Positions 47,116 through 57,000 of a stretch of DNA of 64,000 bases are shown piece after piece. The notes beneath the pieces are model-generated. The model did no database searches, was not told the origin of the DNA, and saw only the letters and a list, made by a program, of their open reading frames with translations. The translations under genes and the position numbers were made by a program. This DNA comes from JARKQH01 sp964631605 (GTDB taxonomy: Bacteria > Verrucomicrobiota > Verrucomicrobiia > Limisphaerales > UBA8199), in NCBI GenBank assembly GCA_964631605.1, contig CAZVYG010000006.1, forward strand, positions 38,114 through 102,113, read 5' to 3'. Numbering within the stretch: position 1 is the first letter of the stretch; each line of letters opens with the position of its first letter.

Positions 47116-47544
47116 ATGATGATTACTGACGCGCTACGGACCGAGCACACCATTTATTTGGGAGTGTTCGATGAGATCGAGCAGGTCCTGCCGAGTTTGA
47201 CGACCCCGGCGGAGGTGAGGACCATGGCCCGGATCATCGAAGGCCTGTTGCAAAACCACGCCAAGCGGGAAGCCGACCTGGCCTATCTGGCGCTGGACCA
47301 TGTCCTCGCCAACGACGGGGAGTTGGATCGCATGCACCAGGAACATGAGGAGATTGATGGGCGCCTGCGAAAGGTGCACACGGCCAAAACGGTGGCGGAG
47401 GGGCGGCGGTTGCTCAAGAGCGCCATCGGCTCGTCGCGCGAGCATTTTCGGATGGAAGAGAAATACGTATTCCCCTTGCTGGAGCGCACGCTGAAGCCTG
47501 AAACGCTGGTCGAGTTGGGCCGGGAATGGGTGGACGCCCGCTGA
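47116..47544 (+). CDS. Hemerythrin HHE-domain protein
   Basis: A 142-residue four-helix-bundle protein. Iron-ligand-like residues are in ITDALRTEHTIYLGVFDEIE, LLQNHAKREADLAYLAL, LDRMHQEHEEIDGRL and SREHFRMEEKYVFPLLE. Such HHE proteins bind a di-iron centre and are linked to oxygen, NO or iron-stress handling. The start is ATG 47116 (or 47119), since upstream in-frame sequence lacks the domain. It converges with the LTD/CotH gene, 19 bases away. Confidence 0.85.
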   Translation: MMITDALRTEHTIYLGVFDEIEQVLPSLTTPAEVRTMARIIEGLLQNHAKREADLAYLALDHVLANDGELDRMHQEHEEIDGRLRKVHTAKTVAEGRRLLKSAIGSSREHFRMEEKYVFPLLERTLKPETLVELGREWVDAR

Positions 47545-47563
47545 AATCAAGGGGACGAAAGCC

Positions 47564-50500
47564 CTAGGGCAGCAGGACGACGCGGTAAAAGCGTTGGGGG
47601 CGGGCGGTGAGGGAATCCATCACGGTGGCGGTGGTGTGCGTTGCCACGGCGGGGAGGGTGAGCGGAATCCAGGTGGCATCGTCCAGCCGGTCGCGGTAGT
47701 CACAGCGGTAGGTGCAGCCCGGGGTTGTCCTGTAGCTGAGGAGTATTTGTGACCCGGCTGTTTCGATCCCGCAAAACGCGGGCGGCGGTGGGATGAAAGA
47801 ATTGGTGCTTCCCGGCGTAGGGGCGCTGAGCGAGTAGATGTAAGCGCTGCCTGCCGGATAACGGCCCTGGCTGACATCGCTGGTCTGGGGACCGAAGGTT
47901 ACGCCGTCCACCAACCGGCCATCCGGCGCGAAGAGCGCGATCGTTTCACCGTCGCGGTTGAGCTTGAAGTTGACATGCAGGTCCGGGTGATTGGTCGAGT
48001 TGCGACCAGGCTTGCCATCGGCCCAGACCACCAAATAGCCCAGCGCCGGGATCCCGTAGCCGCCGGGGATGACGTTCTGTGACGGATTCGTGAAGGAGTT
48101 TGCCAGCGACCAGCCGCCCAGTTCCACCGCGAACGAATTCGGATTGTAGAGCTCGAACCAGTCGTCATAGTCGCCGCCCACCGGGTTGGGCAAGGTGCGC
48201 GTGTTGCTGGCCATCCATTCGCTGATGAAGAGCTGAATCGAAGGCTCGGCGGCATCGTTCGCGCTTCCGGGCGTGGCATGGAACAGGGCCCGGCGAGTGA
48301 AGGGCTGGCCGTCCGGCAAGCCGCCATAAGACCGGTTCGCCCCCAGTTCCGTGTAATTCAAGTAATCGAGAACCTGAAGGGCGCCATCCGCCAGCCGACG
48401 CGAAAGCACGATCGAGCCCGTTCCGGGGCGAAGGGAGAAGTTGCTGTGCAGTTCGCTGGCGCTGGTTTCATTCGTGTTCCCGCTGCACCAGACCAGCACG
48501 AATTGGCCCGGCTGGATGACCGCGTTGGATGGGAAAGCCCATTGGGGCAGGGCGGCATAATCGTCGCTGAGCCACATCCCGCCCAGCGACAAGTTGGAGG
48601 AACCGGCATTGTAAAGCTCGACCCAGGGATGACGGTGGCCGGCGGCATCGAGCGGGCCGGAAACGTTCTCGGGCTGAACTTCGTTCAGCCAAAGCGGGGG
48701 GAAGGCTGGCAGCAGGGATTGGACCACATTCGCCCGGCCGGGAGTGACAGTGTCGGCGTAGTTGTCCTGCTCGGGTGGCACCGCGACGGTTCTGGTAATG
48801 CCGCTGCCGGCCAACCGGAGGGTGACGGTGCCGCCACTGGAACCCGAACGGTACCAAAAGCTCAAGGTATAAACCTGGCCGGTGCTCAAGACCGGGGTGA
48901 GGTCCTGATAGACCGATGAAGTGCGCGAGGAGCCGCCGCTGGTCGCCACCAGATGGAGGCTGTACTGGCCGGAGTGCCTGACGCTCGAACTAAGTTCGGA
49001 AGCGGCATGGTTCGGCGACACAACCCAAGGCCCGGGAAAGGCGCTCTCGAAATCACCGTCGGCCAGCAGCGACGGCCCCGCCTCCGCCTCGAGCCCGGCC
49101 ACCAGTTTGATATCGTCCAGGTAAACGTCGCCGGCGGCCAGGAGGTACATATACAGGGACGAACTGGTTGCCGTACCGGTGGCAACCGCGTACTTCCAGG
49201 CCGGGGGCGCCGGGGTGTTGCTGGTCACCACGGCCCAATTGGCCACCCGGCTGTTGTCCTGGCCGGCATCAATCAATTGCAGCGACGCGCCGCCGCCATC
49301 GGCAGCGGCCGGCCAGGGCGGGTCGTCGCTGTAGGCCACCTGGTCCAAAACCGTCCAATTCGTGCCCTCGAGGACCTGGAGGCGGAGCGTCTCGCCGCCA
49401 TTGGCCAGGGTGCCGTTAAATTCTCCAACGACCACTTCGGCGTTGCCGTACGTGGATTGATACCCCGGCAGGCTGCCGGCCACCACCGCGTAGCCGCCCG
49501 GCTCGATGAAGCGCCCGTGTCCAATCGTCGCCCCAATGCCGTCAACTCGCAGCCCGCCCAACGGCACCGTTTCGGTCGGGCAGAGATTGTGGATTTCGAT
49601 GAAACTCGAAGACGGCGCCGCCGGATGGTACATGATCTCGCTGATGACGAGTTTGCCCTCGAGCGAGACTGCCGGGCCGGTGTAGGTGACCGTCCGGGTG
49701 TCGCTCCCGACCACCACGCCCCGCTCGTCGAGGGCGCGGAAGGCAAGGAGGTTTGCCCCCGCCTCCAGGGCGACCCGGATTTGCCAGGTCGTGTCGCTCA
49801 CCCACTTGACCGCATGGGGCTGGCCGTTGACTTCGATGGTGGTCACTGCGACCGGCGCCTCGCCGGTGAGGGTGATGGGTGTCCGATTCGTGACCGTGTC
49901 GGGCGTGGTCACCCGGAACGCGACGTTGGTTTTGGGCGCCAGCGCCAGCAGGTATTCGTTTTGGCGCGCGGTGATCCAGGCGCTCATTTCGGACGGATTC
50001 ACCGCCGTGATGCCGTGGTTGAGAAAAACCTGATACCAGTCGTTGAGCCGCGCCCCGCTGATGGCCGCGTCCATGGGCCCCCGCGCCATGTCGCACGCCA
50101 GGCGCCAATACACCCGCCGGAACTCCGGCTTGGCGAACATCACCCCCGGCAGGTAGCCGGCGTCGGGAAAAAGGCTGTAGGTGGTGCGGAAAGCGCCGTC
50201 CATGTCGTTCGCGTGCAACCGGGACCGGCCGTAAGGGGGAATATACGTATAAATGTTGTGCGGGTAGCTGGCGGATCGGTAGTGGTCGCTGTTGCCGCAC
50301 ATGCGGTTGACCACCCAGTAGCCCGCCCATGCCCGAATGTCGGCCAGGGCGGACACGCGCGCCACGTAAAGGTCGTCGGTCGGCGCCCCCAGCGCGTCTA
50401 TGACCCGGTAAAGCGGCGAATAGTCGTCATCCGGCACGGTGGTGTGCTTCTTGCGCATGCAGTAGCGATACTTCGCCTGTTTCTTGACGCCGCCGGTTGT

Positions 50501-53389
50501 CGTGTAGTTGCCGAACGGCTCGTGGGGGTAGAGTTGCTCGTACACGTGCGGGTCGTCATCGCCATACCAACTGCGGCAAAGCGTGCGCGAGGGCGAAAGG
50601 GCGTCGTAACGGAACAGGGCGGACCCGTTCACGCTCACGTGCACGTAGCGCATGGCGATGGAGGCGAGGTCAATCTGGCGCGCCATCCAGTAGGCGTGTT
50701 TCTCCTGTTGTTTGGTGCCGTTGTCCTGGTTCAGGCTGATGAAATCAATCGCCACCTCCGTGTCGCCCAAAACACGGTCGGTCTTGGGGAATTCGACCAG
50801 GTACGCGGCCGTCCGGTAGTCTTCAAAACCGGTGGTTCGCCAGTTGCCGCGGTAGCGGACACCGGCGTTGTAAACGGTGCGGTAGTCGCCGTAGGTGAAG
50901 GTCGTGTCCACCGGTTCGTTGCTGCGGGTTTCCCGCGCCAGCCACCGCGCAACGTTGGTCGCCGACACCCACAACCTGTAGCTCCCGAATACGCCCGGCG
51001 CCAGGGTGTCGCCGAAGCGAACCAGGCACTCGAGCGGTGGCGCGCCGGTGGGCGGTGGGCCGGGAAAGCGGGTCGTGCCAGGGGGCCCGGCGGCGTCGGT
51101 GGCTTCCACCGCAAAAGCGACGATTTGCCCCGCCGCCTGTCCCGGAATCGTCGCGACAAACACGCCGTCGCCGTCGGAATCGGTCATGGGTGTGGTCGTG
51201 ACCGCGCCGGCGGTCGTGTCGTTGCGCCACTTGAGGACAACGGCGGCCACACCGTCCGGGTCCTGAACCCGTGCGGAGACGGCGAGGGCCTGGCCGGCGG
51301 CCGGCAGCACGGGCAGGTGCTGCACCTCGCAGATGGCAGGCCCGGCATTGACCACGCGCCGGCTGTTGGGCGCCCCGGGCGTGCCGAGGTTGGGAGGAAG
51401 CTTCAGGCCGCCCACTGCCTCGAGCGCATGCCCCTTGACCCCAAGGACGATGTAGGGCCAGCCCGCAATCCACCGGCCCTGGGCGCGAATGGTGAAGGTT
51501 TCGCCCGCGACGGGCGGGGTGATGGTTGTCGAGAGCCGGTCGTAGGTGATACGATAGATCGAGATGGTGTAGCGGCCCTGGCTGCTGGCGCGCACGTGCA
51601 GGCTTCGGCTGCTGGCGTAGCCCTCGCTGCTTTCCAGGCTGGACCGTTCGTGGGAACCGAGCAGTTGCCATCCGGTCAATCCGCTTTCAAAGTCGGAGTT
51701 GTTCACGCGGTTGAGTGTTTCGCCGGCTTTGACCAGTTCGATTTTGTCCAGCAGGCACTCGCCCGATTGCGGGCAAAAGACCTGGAGTTCCTCCATGGTC
51801 CCGGCCTGGTTGTCTATCACGCCGGTATGTTCGATGTCGGTCCAGGGGGCCTTGGCCGTTTCATCACTGCCCTGCCAGTTCGGCCCCAGGGCGTTATCGG
51901 CGTGCGGATCCATCAATTCGAGGCTGCTGCCGCCCCCGTCGGCCCAGCGCCCCCAACCGTCGCTGTAGGTGACTTCGTCCACGACCACAAAGTCCTGGAA
52001 GGGCTTCTGCGGGTCATCCGGTTTCGCCAAGGCCACCCGCTCGCCGCGGTCCGACAATTCGCCCTCGTAGTCCCCCACCGTGTTGGCGAGGTTGAGCTGC
52101 GGGTATTTGCTTAACAAATTGGCGCGGTCGCGGGCCACGACCAGGTAGCCGCCGGCGGGGATGACAGTGCCCGGCGGGAACACGTAGGCAATCCCGTCCA
52201 CGAAGCGCCACTGCCCGAGGTCCACGGCATTGGTGCCGCGGTTGTGGAGTTCCAAATATTCATCCTTCGTCTGCCCGGAAAGCGGGTGGTACATGATTTC
52301 GTTGATGACGACCTCGTGCAGGGCGGGCGGGCTGTTGGACCCGCCGGGCGACGGTTGCGCCAGCTCGCGGATGCCGGGGGCCCCGTCCGGCCAGCGTCCC
52401 GACGACACGCCGTTGGCCTGCGCGCCGAAGCGCACGGCATCAATCACCCGGTTGCCATCGGCTCGCACAAGGAAAATCGCCTCGCCCTGGCTGTCGAGGG
52501 TAAAGCCCAGGTCCGCCTCGGAAAAGACCACCCAGGCGCGCGGCGCGAGCAGCGTACCGGGGGGGATGGTGAACTTGTTCGTGTCGGGCCGGTCGCTGAG
52601 CCCGCACCCGGACAGGTCAACGGTCTGTGTGCCACGATTGAACAACTCGATGTAGTCCATCTGCGGGGGGTCGGTATGGGCCAGGAACTCGTTGATCACC
52701 ACCGCCCCCAGCGGATCCGTGGTTTCCGGATCGGCCCGGCCCGGCGAACCGCCCACTTCCGAGCTGGCCGACCAGGCTTCGACGGAGCATTCGCCGTAGT
52801 CGGGACGGGCCAATTGCAGCGAGTGGCCCGCTCCGTCCGCCGCCACCGGCCAGGGCATCTGGTCTTGATACTCCACCTCGAGCAACAACGCGCCCGCGCG
52901 GTTGGAGAGGCGCACCTGGCCGCCGTCGTTCGGCAGGCTGCCCGACCAGGGGCCGATGACGTTGGTGATGCCGGTGGCCTGCCGCAGCGCCTCCGGGTCG
53001 CGCGCCACGACGATGAAGCTGCGCCCGGCGAGCGTCGCATTCGAAGGGAACGTGAAATGGACCGCGCCGGAAATTTGATAGCCGCTCAGACTCTCCCACA
53101 CCGGTTCGGTGTTGAAGATTTCGATGTATTCCAGCGCCTCCGTCCCGCCGGGCTCGCGCGGATGATACATGATCTCGGAGATAATCAGGGCCGTCCCCCG
53201 GCTCGAGGGCGAGAGCTGCCGCCCCGGCGCGACCAGGACGGAAAGCAAAGCGAAGGCGATGCCGACCCCAAAAACACGCCGCCGGATGCGCCGTTGCGGC
53301 GCTTGGCCGGGGGAGACACGGCCGACGCCCTCATCCGATCCAGCCTTCCGCGTGCTGTGGACGGGACCGAGGACCGGACAGTTTCGCAT
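47564..53389 (-). CDS. Giant exported lamin-tail-domain/CotH-kinase protein
   Basis: 1,941 residues. Basic N-terminus, then a hydrophobic export segment (FGVGIAFALLSVLVAP). Six or so lamin-tail domains each start like LIISEIMYHP or VVINEIMYHP with EYIEIFN or EYLELHN: about 60-170, 215-320, 345-460, 1260-1380, 1590-1700 and 1720-1830. Between them lies a CotH-like kinase domain (about 810-1160; VRYRGNW, AIDFISLNQDNGTKQQ, RYCMRKKHT, RLHANDMDGAFRT). Two CBM-like jelly-roll segments (ISIYRITYDRLSTTI; YTLSFWYRSGSSGGTV) and a C-terminal YRCDYRDRLDDATW region also occur. CotH domains phosphorylate proteins in spore coats; the role here is unknown. ATG 53389 is chosen; longer frames reach into the tRNA. 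Confidence 0.75.
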   Translation of the reverse strand: MRNCPVLGPVHSTRKAGSDEGVGRVSPGQAPQRRIRRRVFGVGIAFALLSVLVAPGRQLSPSSRGTALIISEIMYHPREPGGTEALEYIEIFNTEPVWESLSGYQISGAVHFTFPSNATLAGRSFIVVARDPEALRQATGITNVIGPWSGSLPNDGGQVRLSNRAGALLLEVEYQDQMPWPVAADGAGHSLQLARPDYGECSVEAWSASSEVGGSPGRADPETTDPLGAVVINEFLAHTDPPQMDYIELFNRGTQTVDLSGCGLSDRPDTNKFTIPPGTLLAPRAWVVFSEADLGFTLDSQGEAIFLVRADGNRVIDAVRFGAQANGVSSGRWPDGAPGIRELAQPSPGGSNSPPALHEVVINEIMYHPLSGQTKDEYLELHNRGTNAVDLGQWRFVDGIAYVFPPGTVIPAGGYLVVARDRANLLSKYPQLNLANTVGDYEGELSDRGERVALAKPDDPQKPFQDFVVVDEVTYSDGWGRWADGGGSSLELMDPHADNALGPNWQGSDETAKAPWTDIEHTGVIDNQAGTMEELQVFCPQSGECLLDKIELVKAGETLNRVNNSDFESGLTGWQLLGSHERSSLESSEGYASSRSLHVRASSQGRYTISIYRITYDRLSTTITPPVAGETFTIRAQGRWIAGWPYIVLGVKGHALEAVGGLKLPPNLGTPGAPNSRRVVNAGPAICEVQHLPVLPAAGQALAVSARVQDPDGVAAVVLKWRNDTTAGAVTTTPMTDSDGDGVFVATIPGQAAGQIVAFAVEATDAAGPPGTTRFPGPPPTGAPPLECLVRFGDTLAPGVFGSYRLWVSATNVARWLARETRSNEPVDTTFTYGDYRTVYNAGVRYRGNWRTTGFEDYRTAAYLVEFPKTDRVLGDTEVAIDFISLNQDNGTKQQEKHAYWMARQIDLASIAMRYVHVSVNGSALFRYDALSPSRTLCRSWYGDDDPHVYEQLYPHEPFGNYTTTGGVKKQAKYRYCMRKKHTTVPDDDYSPLYRVIDALGAPTDDLYVARVSALADIRAWAGYWVVNRMCGNSDHYRSASYPHNIYTYIPPYGRSRLHANDMDGAFRTTYSLFPDAGYLPGVMFAKPEFRRVYWRLACDMARGPMDAAISGARLNDWYQVFLNHGITAVNPSEMSAWITARQNEYLLALAPKTNVAFRVTTPDTVTNRTPITLTGEAPVAVTTIEVNGQPHAVKWVSDTTWQIRVALEAGANLLAFRALDERGVVVGSDTRTVTYTGPAVSLEGKLVISEIMYHPAAPSSSFIEIHNLCPTETVPLGGLRVDGIGATIGHGRFIEPGGYAVVAGSLPGYQSTYGNAEVVVGEFNGTLANGGETLRLQVLEGTNWTVLDQVAYSDDPPWPAAADGGGASLQLIDAGQDNSRVANWAVVTSNTPAPPAWKYAVATGTATSSSLYMYLLAAGDVYLDDIKLVAGLEAEAGPSLLADGDFESAFPGPWVVSPNHAASELSSSVRHSGQYSLHLVATSGGSSRTSSVYQDLTPVLSTGQVYTLSFWYRSGSSGGTVTLRLAGSGITRTVAVPPEQDNYADTVTPGRANVVQSLLPAFPPLWLNEVQPENVSGPLDAAGHRHPWVELYNAGSSNLSLGGMWLSDDYAALPQWAFPSNAVIQPGQFVLVWCSGNTNETSASELHSNFSLRPGTGSIVLSRRLADGALQVLDYLNYTELGANRSYGGLPDGQPFTRRALFHATPGSANDAAEPSIQLFISEWMASNTRTLPNPVGGDYDDWFELYNPNSFAVELGGWSLANSFTNPSQNVIPGGYGIPALGYLVVWADGKPGRNSTNHPDLHVNFKLNRDGETIALFAPDGRLVDGVTFGPQTSDVSQGRYPAGSAYIYSLSAPTPGSTNSFIPPPPAFCGIETAGSQILLSYRTTPGCTYRCDYRDRLDDATWIPLTLPAVATHTTATVMDSLTARPQRFYRVVLLP

Positions 53390-53644
53390 GATGGGAGGAT
53401 ACCTGTTCGGTCCGCGCAGTTCAATGCGAATCGGGGTGGGAATCAGGGTGGAAAATTGAGGGCGCCGGTCAACGATCTTCGAGGCGAATGGGTTCCCTCT
53501 GGGGTGGCTATCCTCGACCTTGATCACCTCCGTTTTGCGATAACCAATCCGTTTTCCTGCAGCCGGGCCGCGGGGGGGCGCAGGCAAAGGTTGGTCAGCC
53601 CGGGAGGTCAGGGGTTTTGGGGCCGTCAGCCTTCGAGCGGGAGA

Positions 53645-53729
53645 TGGTGCGCATAGCAGGACTTGAACCTGCACGGATTACTCCACTACCACCTCAAAGT
53701 AGCGCGTCTGCCAATTCCGCCATATGCGC
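53645..53729 (-). tRNA. tRNA-Leu (anticodon GAG), CCA encoded
   Basis: An 85-nt cloverleaf on the minus strand. Acceptor GCGCATA pairs with TATGCGC, followed by A and encoded CCA. The D arm has GCG-G-AATTGGCAGA-CGC. The anticodon stem CTACT/GGTAG closes loop TTGAGGT with anticodon GAG at 53693-53695. A class II variable arm (TGGAGTAATCCG) and a T arm GCAGG-TTCAAGT-CCTGC are present. It reads CUC/CUU leucine codons. Confidence 0.97.
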
Positions 53730-53888
53730 ACAAGCCTGGAGGTAATGAAGCAGGAATCGGGCTGGGATGCAAGGGAAATTGAAGCCGGAACGCGGGACGG
53801 GGTCACCCGCGAATTGACTCAAGTTAAATGTGACCAAAGAAAGGGAGGGGGGTGCGGGGGGAGCCCGCTCGCGATCCGTGGGAATTCC

Positions 53889-53930
53889 TGTCCGCCTTTG
53901 CCCGCACGGTGTCCGCCTTTGCCCGCACGG
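53889..53930. repeat. Perfect tandem pair of a 21-bp unit
   Basis: Two adjacent identical 21-bp units beginning TGTCCGCCTTTG and ending CGCACGG (53889-53909 and 53910-53930). They sit between the tRNA and the GH116 stop codon, upstream of a palindrome sharing TGTCCG. Confidence 0.8.
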
Positions 53931-53933
53931 CAA

Positions 53934-53949
53934 CGGACAAGATTGTCCG
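53934..53949. promoter_or_regulatory. Palindrome CGGACAAGATTGTCCG
   Basis: Two 7-bp arms (CGGACAA / TTGTCCG) around GA. It could be an operator or a hairpin 3' of the GH116 gene. No T-run is adjacent. Confidence 0.35.
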
Positions 53950-54000
53950 CTCCAAACCCGGAGGCGGTGGGCCTGGGCGCGGCCGGCCAGTCGTCCCGGC

Positions 54001-57000
54001 TCACGCTCCGGCCAGGCGAAGGCTGAGCTCGAGGGTTTGACCGGCCTTCAGCAGGAGGGGCCGTTCAAAAGTGATCAGCAGGCGCGAGGCGGTTTGGGCA
54101 TAATCAAAAGCCGGTGTCCGGCCCTGGCAACGGACTCGGAGCGAGGCGGCGCGTTTGCCCGCCGGCAATTCCAGTGCAAAGGTCCGCAAGCGCAGCTCGC
54201 CCCATTTTAATCGGAGGGTGGCAGTGCCGCGCGCGGCCTGCCACGCTTCGGAGAAGGCCCCCCAGCCTGAGGCGGTGGTGAAGGCGGCCTGGAAGCGGGC
54301 GGCGCCCGCGGCCGAATTCGTTCGAAGGCGCGGGGCGAAGCCGAGGTGTCCGCGGGGGCCGTGGCATTCGAAGCCGCAGGCGGCGAGGAAGACGCCGTAG
54401 CTGGCCATGCTGCGGGCGTAATGGTCGCCGCACTCGACTTCATTCCACGGGTTGCGGCGCAGGGGATGGTAGCGGTCGTGGACGGCGCGGGTGATGGCCA
54501 GGCCTTCGGTGAGCATGCCCTCCCAGAGGCAATGGCCCGCCACCTGGTATTCGAATCCGTTCATGCACTCGTTGAAATAGCCCGCCGCCCAGTCCGGCCC
54601 CTTGCCCCGGGCTTGCGCAAAGTCCCAATCGGATCGGGGAAAGGTGCACATCAGCAGGCCGGCTTCGCCCGGCATGGCGTACCATCGGCCCGCCGCGTAC
54701 GCTTTGCGATAGGGACCCACATCGGGCGTGAAGTTGTAGCGCCACAGGGATTGGAGGGCGAGGCGGGTTTCCTTTTCCGGGAGCACCCGGGGCAAGCCGA
54801 CCTGGAACGCCCAGCTCTGGCCCAACACCTGGTCAATATGACAGCCGGTGCCCGAGTTGATGGCCTCGGGATGCCGCGGGTCGGGACGGTTGACGAAATA
54901 CTCGTCTTCAAACAACCGCGCGACGATGTTGCTGCTGCCGGCCTGCGCGATGCGCGCACACGTTTCAGCAAAGGCCGCGTCGCCGACTTCGCGGGCCATT
55001 TGTTCGGCGGCGCGGAGGGCGGCGACATACAGGCCGCTGAGCCAGGCCACCGGCCCGTGCCAATCGGTGTCCAACGTGTTGTGTTGGTTGCCCTCGAGAA
55101 TGCCGTCCCCGTTGGCATCCTGGGTGATCAGCCATTCCGTCGCTTTCCGAATGCCCGGCCAGTTGCGCTTGAGGAAAGCCGAGTCGGCGGACATTTGGTG
55201 CTCGCGCAAGGCGCGCAGGATGGCGCCCGCCTGGCCATCCACCGCCGGGATATGATTGAACTCGCCGCGGAAATGGATGGCGCCGTCGGGCTGGAGGGCC
55301 AGGCCGAAGTCCACGCGCTCGCGGGTGCCTCGCTCGAGGTCGGGGAAGAGGCGGGCGACGGCGTGGGCGTAGTGCCAGACATGGGCGCAGGTGCCGGGAC
55401 AACAACCAACGCCCTCCCAGCCGTAGAACCGGCCGTCGCGGAAACGGTGACACGTCGAGGAGGCGAGGATCGAAGTGTTGAGGAAGGTGCGATCCAGGAA
55501 CCAATACGGCAAGGTTGAATCGTACCAGGTGTCGTGCCACAGCCGGGTTTGGCCCGCCAACCGGTCCAGGTTGGCCCGGAGATACCGCGCGACCCCCAGC
55601 GCGGAATCAAAGCGCGCGGCGTAGTAACGGCCGGGAGGCAGCCGCTCCAGGCGCAGGTTCGGCATGTGCCAGGTGAGCAGAAACGTGACCTTGGCCGACG
55701 CGCCACCCCGCAACCGCAGTTTGCGCGACAGGGCGCCCACGAGCTTTTGGTCAAAGGGTTTTCGGCTCCGCTCGACGCCGGTCCCGGACTGGAGCGCTGC
55801 GGGGCGGGGAAAGGTGGCGGCGGGGAGGTCGGTGCCGGCCGCATCGCCCGGTTGCGGATCGGTCAAACTGAGGCTGAGGGTGCCGAAATCGGGAGCGTCG
55901 GCAAGAGGCCCCGGGGGCTGGAGCGAGCGGTCGCTCAAGACGAGGTTGTCCACGCCGATGTTGCCCCAGGGACCGGATTCCTTGTCCACGATTTGCAGGG
56001 TGGCCTGCCGCCCCGCCCATCGGCGCAGGTCCCAACTAACCGGCCGCATGCGGTTGTCATTTTGGCCGGTGGCGGACAAGACGGTTTTGCCTTCGACGAT
56101 CAGGTTCAGGCAGGTGCGTCCTGCGTGCGCGCCGCCGCCGATCAGAAAATTGAGGTAGTGGCGCTCGAGGGTAAAGGGCCGGCTGGTCAGCGTGCCGGTT
56201 GCCGCATCTTTCTCCGCCACGTCTTGGCCCGGAGCCGAGGCGTGCGAATTCACGACTCGCAGGCCCTGGGCGCCGAGATCGCCCTGGTATTGGGGAACGC
56301 CGGTGACGGCTGCGGGTCCGCTGCCGAACGCGGTTCCACTGACGGTCCAGTGATTGTAGGTGCCTGACTCGAAATCGTCGAAGAGAATGTCGGGCCGGCC
56401 CGCCGTCGCGGGCTCAGGCCCCTCCTCGGCGCTGCATTCCAGTGAAAGCAGGCCCTTGCTCCGCAACAGGCGGTTGCACCGGACGCCATCCCGGCTCTGA
56501 GCACTGTGCAGGCAGACGGCGTTTTCCAGCCAGCCGGCCAGCTCCGCTTCCACGGTCCCGGCGCTGTGATTGCGCAGGGTAAACTCGAGAATCGTGGCCG
56601 GGAGGGAGGAGTCATCCGTATGGAGCGGGATGAAGGGGGAAAAGGCCTCCAACCGGACGCTGACAGGCCAGGCGGGGTCGCGATACTCGACGTAACCGAC
56701 CGGGTACTCGCCGATGAAGGCCACCTCCGGCCATTGGCTTCGATCCAGGACTCGTTCGGTTGTTCTGCCCGAGCAGGTGACGCGCAGGGCAAAGCCCTGG
56801 TCCAGAGGCGAGCGCGCCTCCAGCGGGCGGGCGTAATGGGACGCGTCGGTTCGGATGGGTTGGTTGAAGATGTCCCAGTGCCAGAGTCTGCCGTCGCCGC
56901 CCAAATACAACTGTCCGGCACACAGGCCGCCGATGGGCATGCCGATTTTTTCCAGCTCCGCTCCCCGATAAACCGAGCGGCTTCCCCGCTGAGTAAGAGC

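Noticed and set aside
48953..52114. A 1,053-codon plus-strand frame opposite the LTD/CotH gene
   Set aside because: His/Arg/Gly-rich reading of the antisense strand; the minus strand holds repeated lamin-tail motifs.
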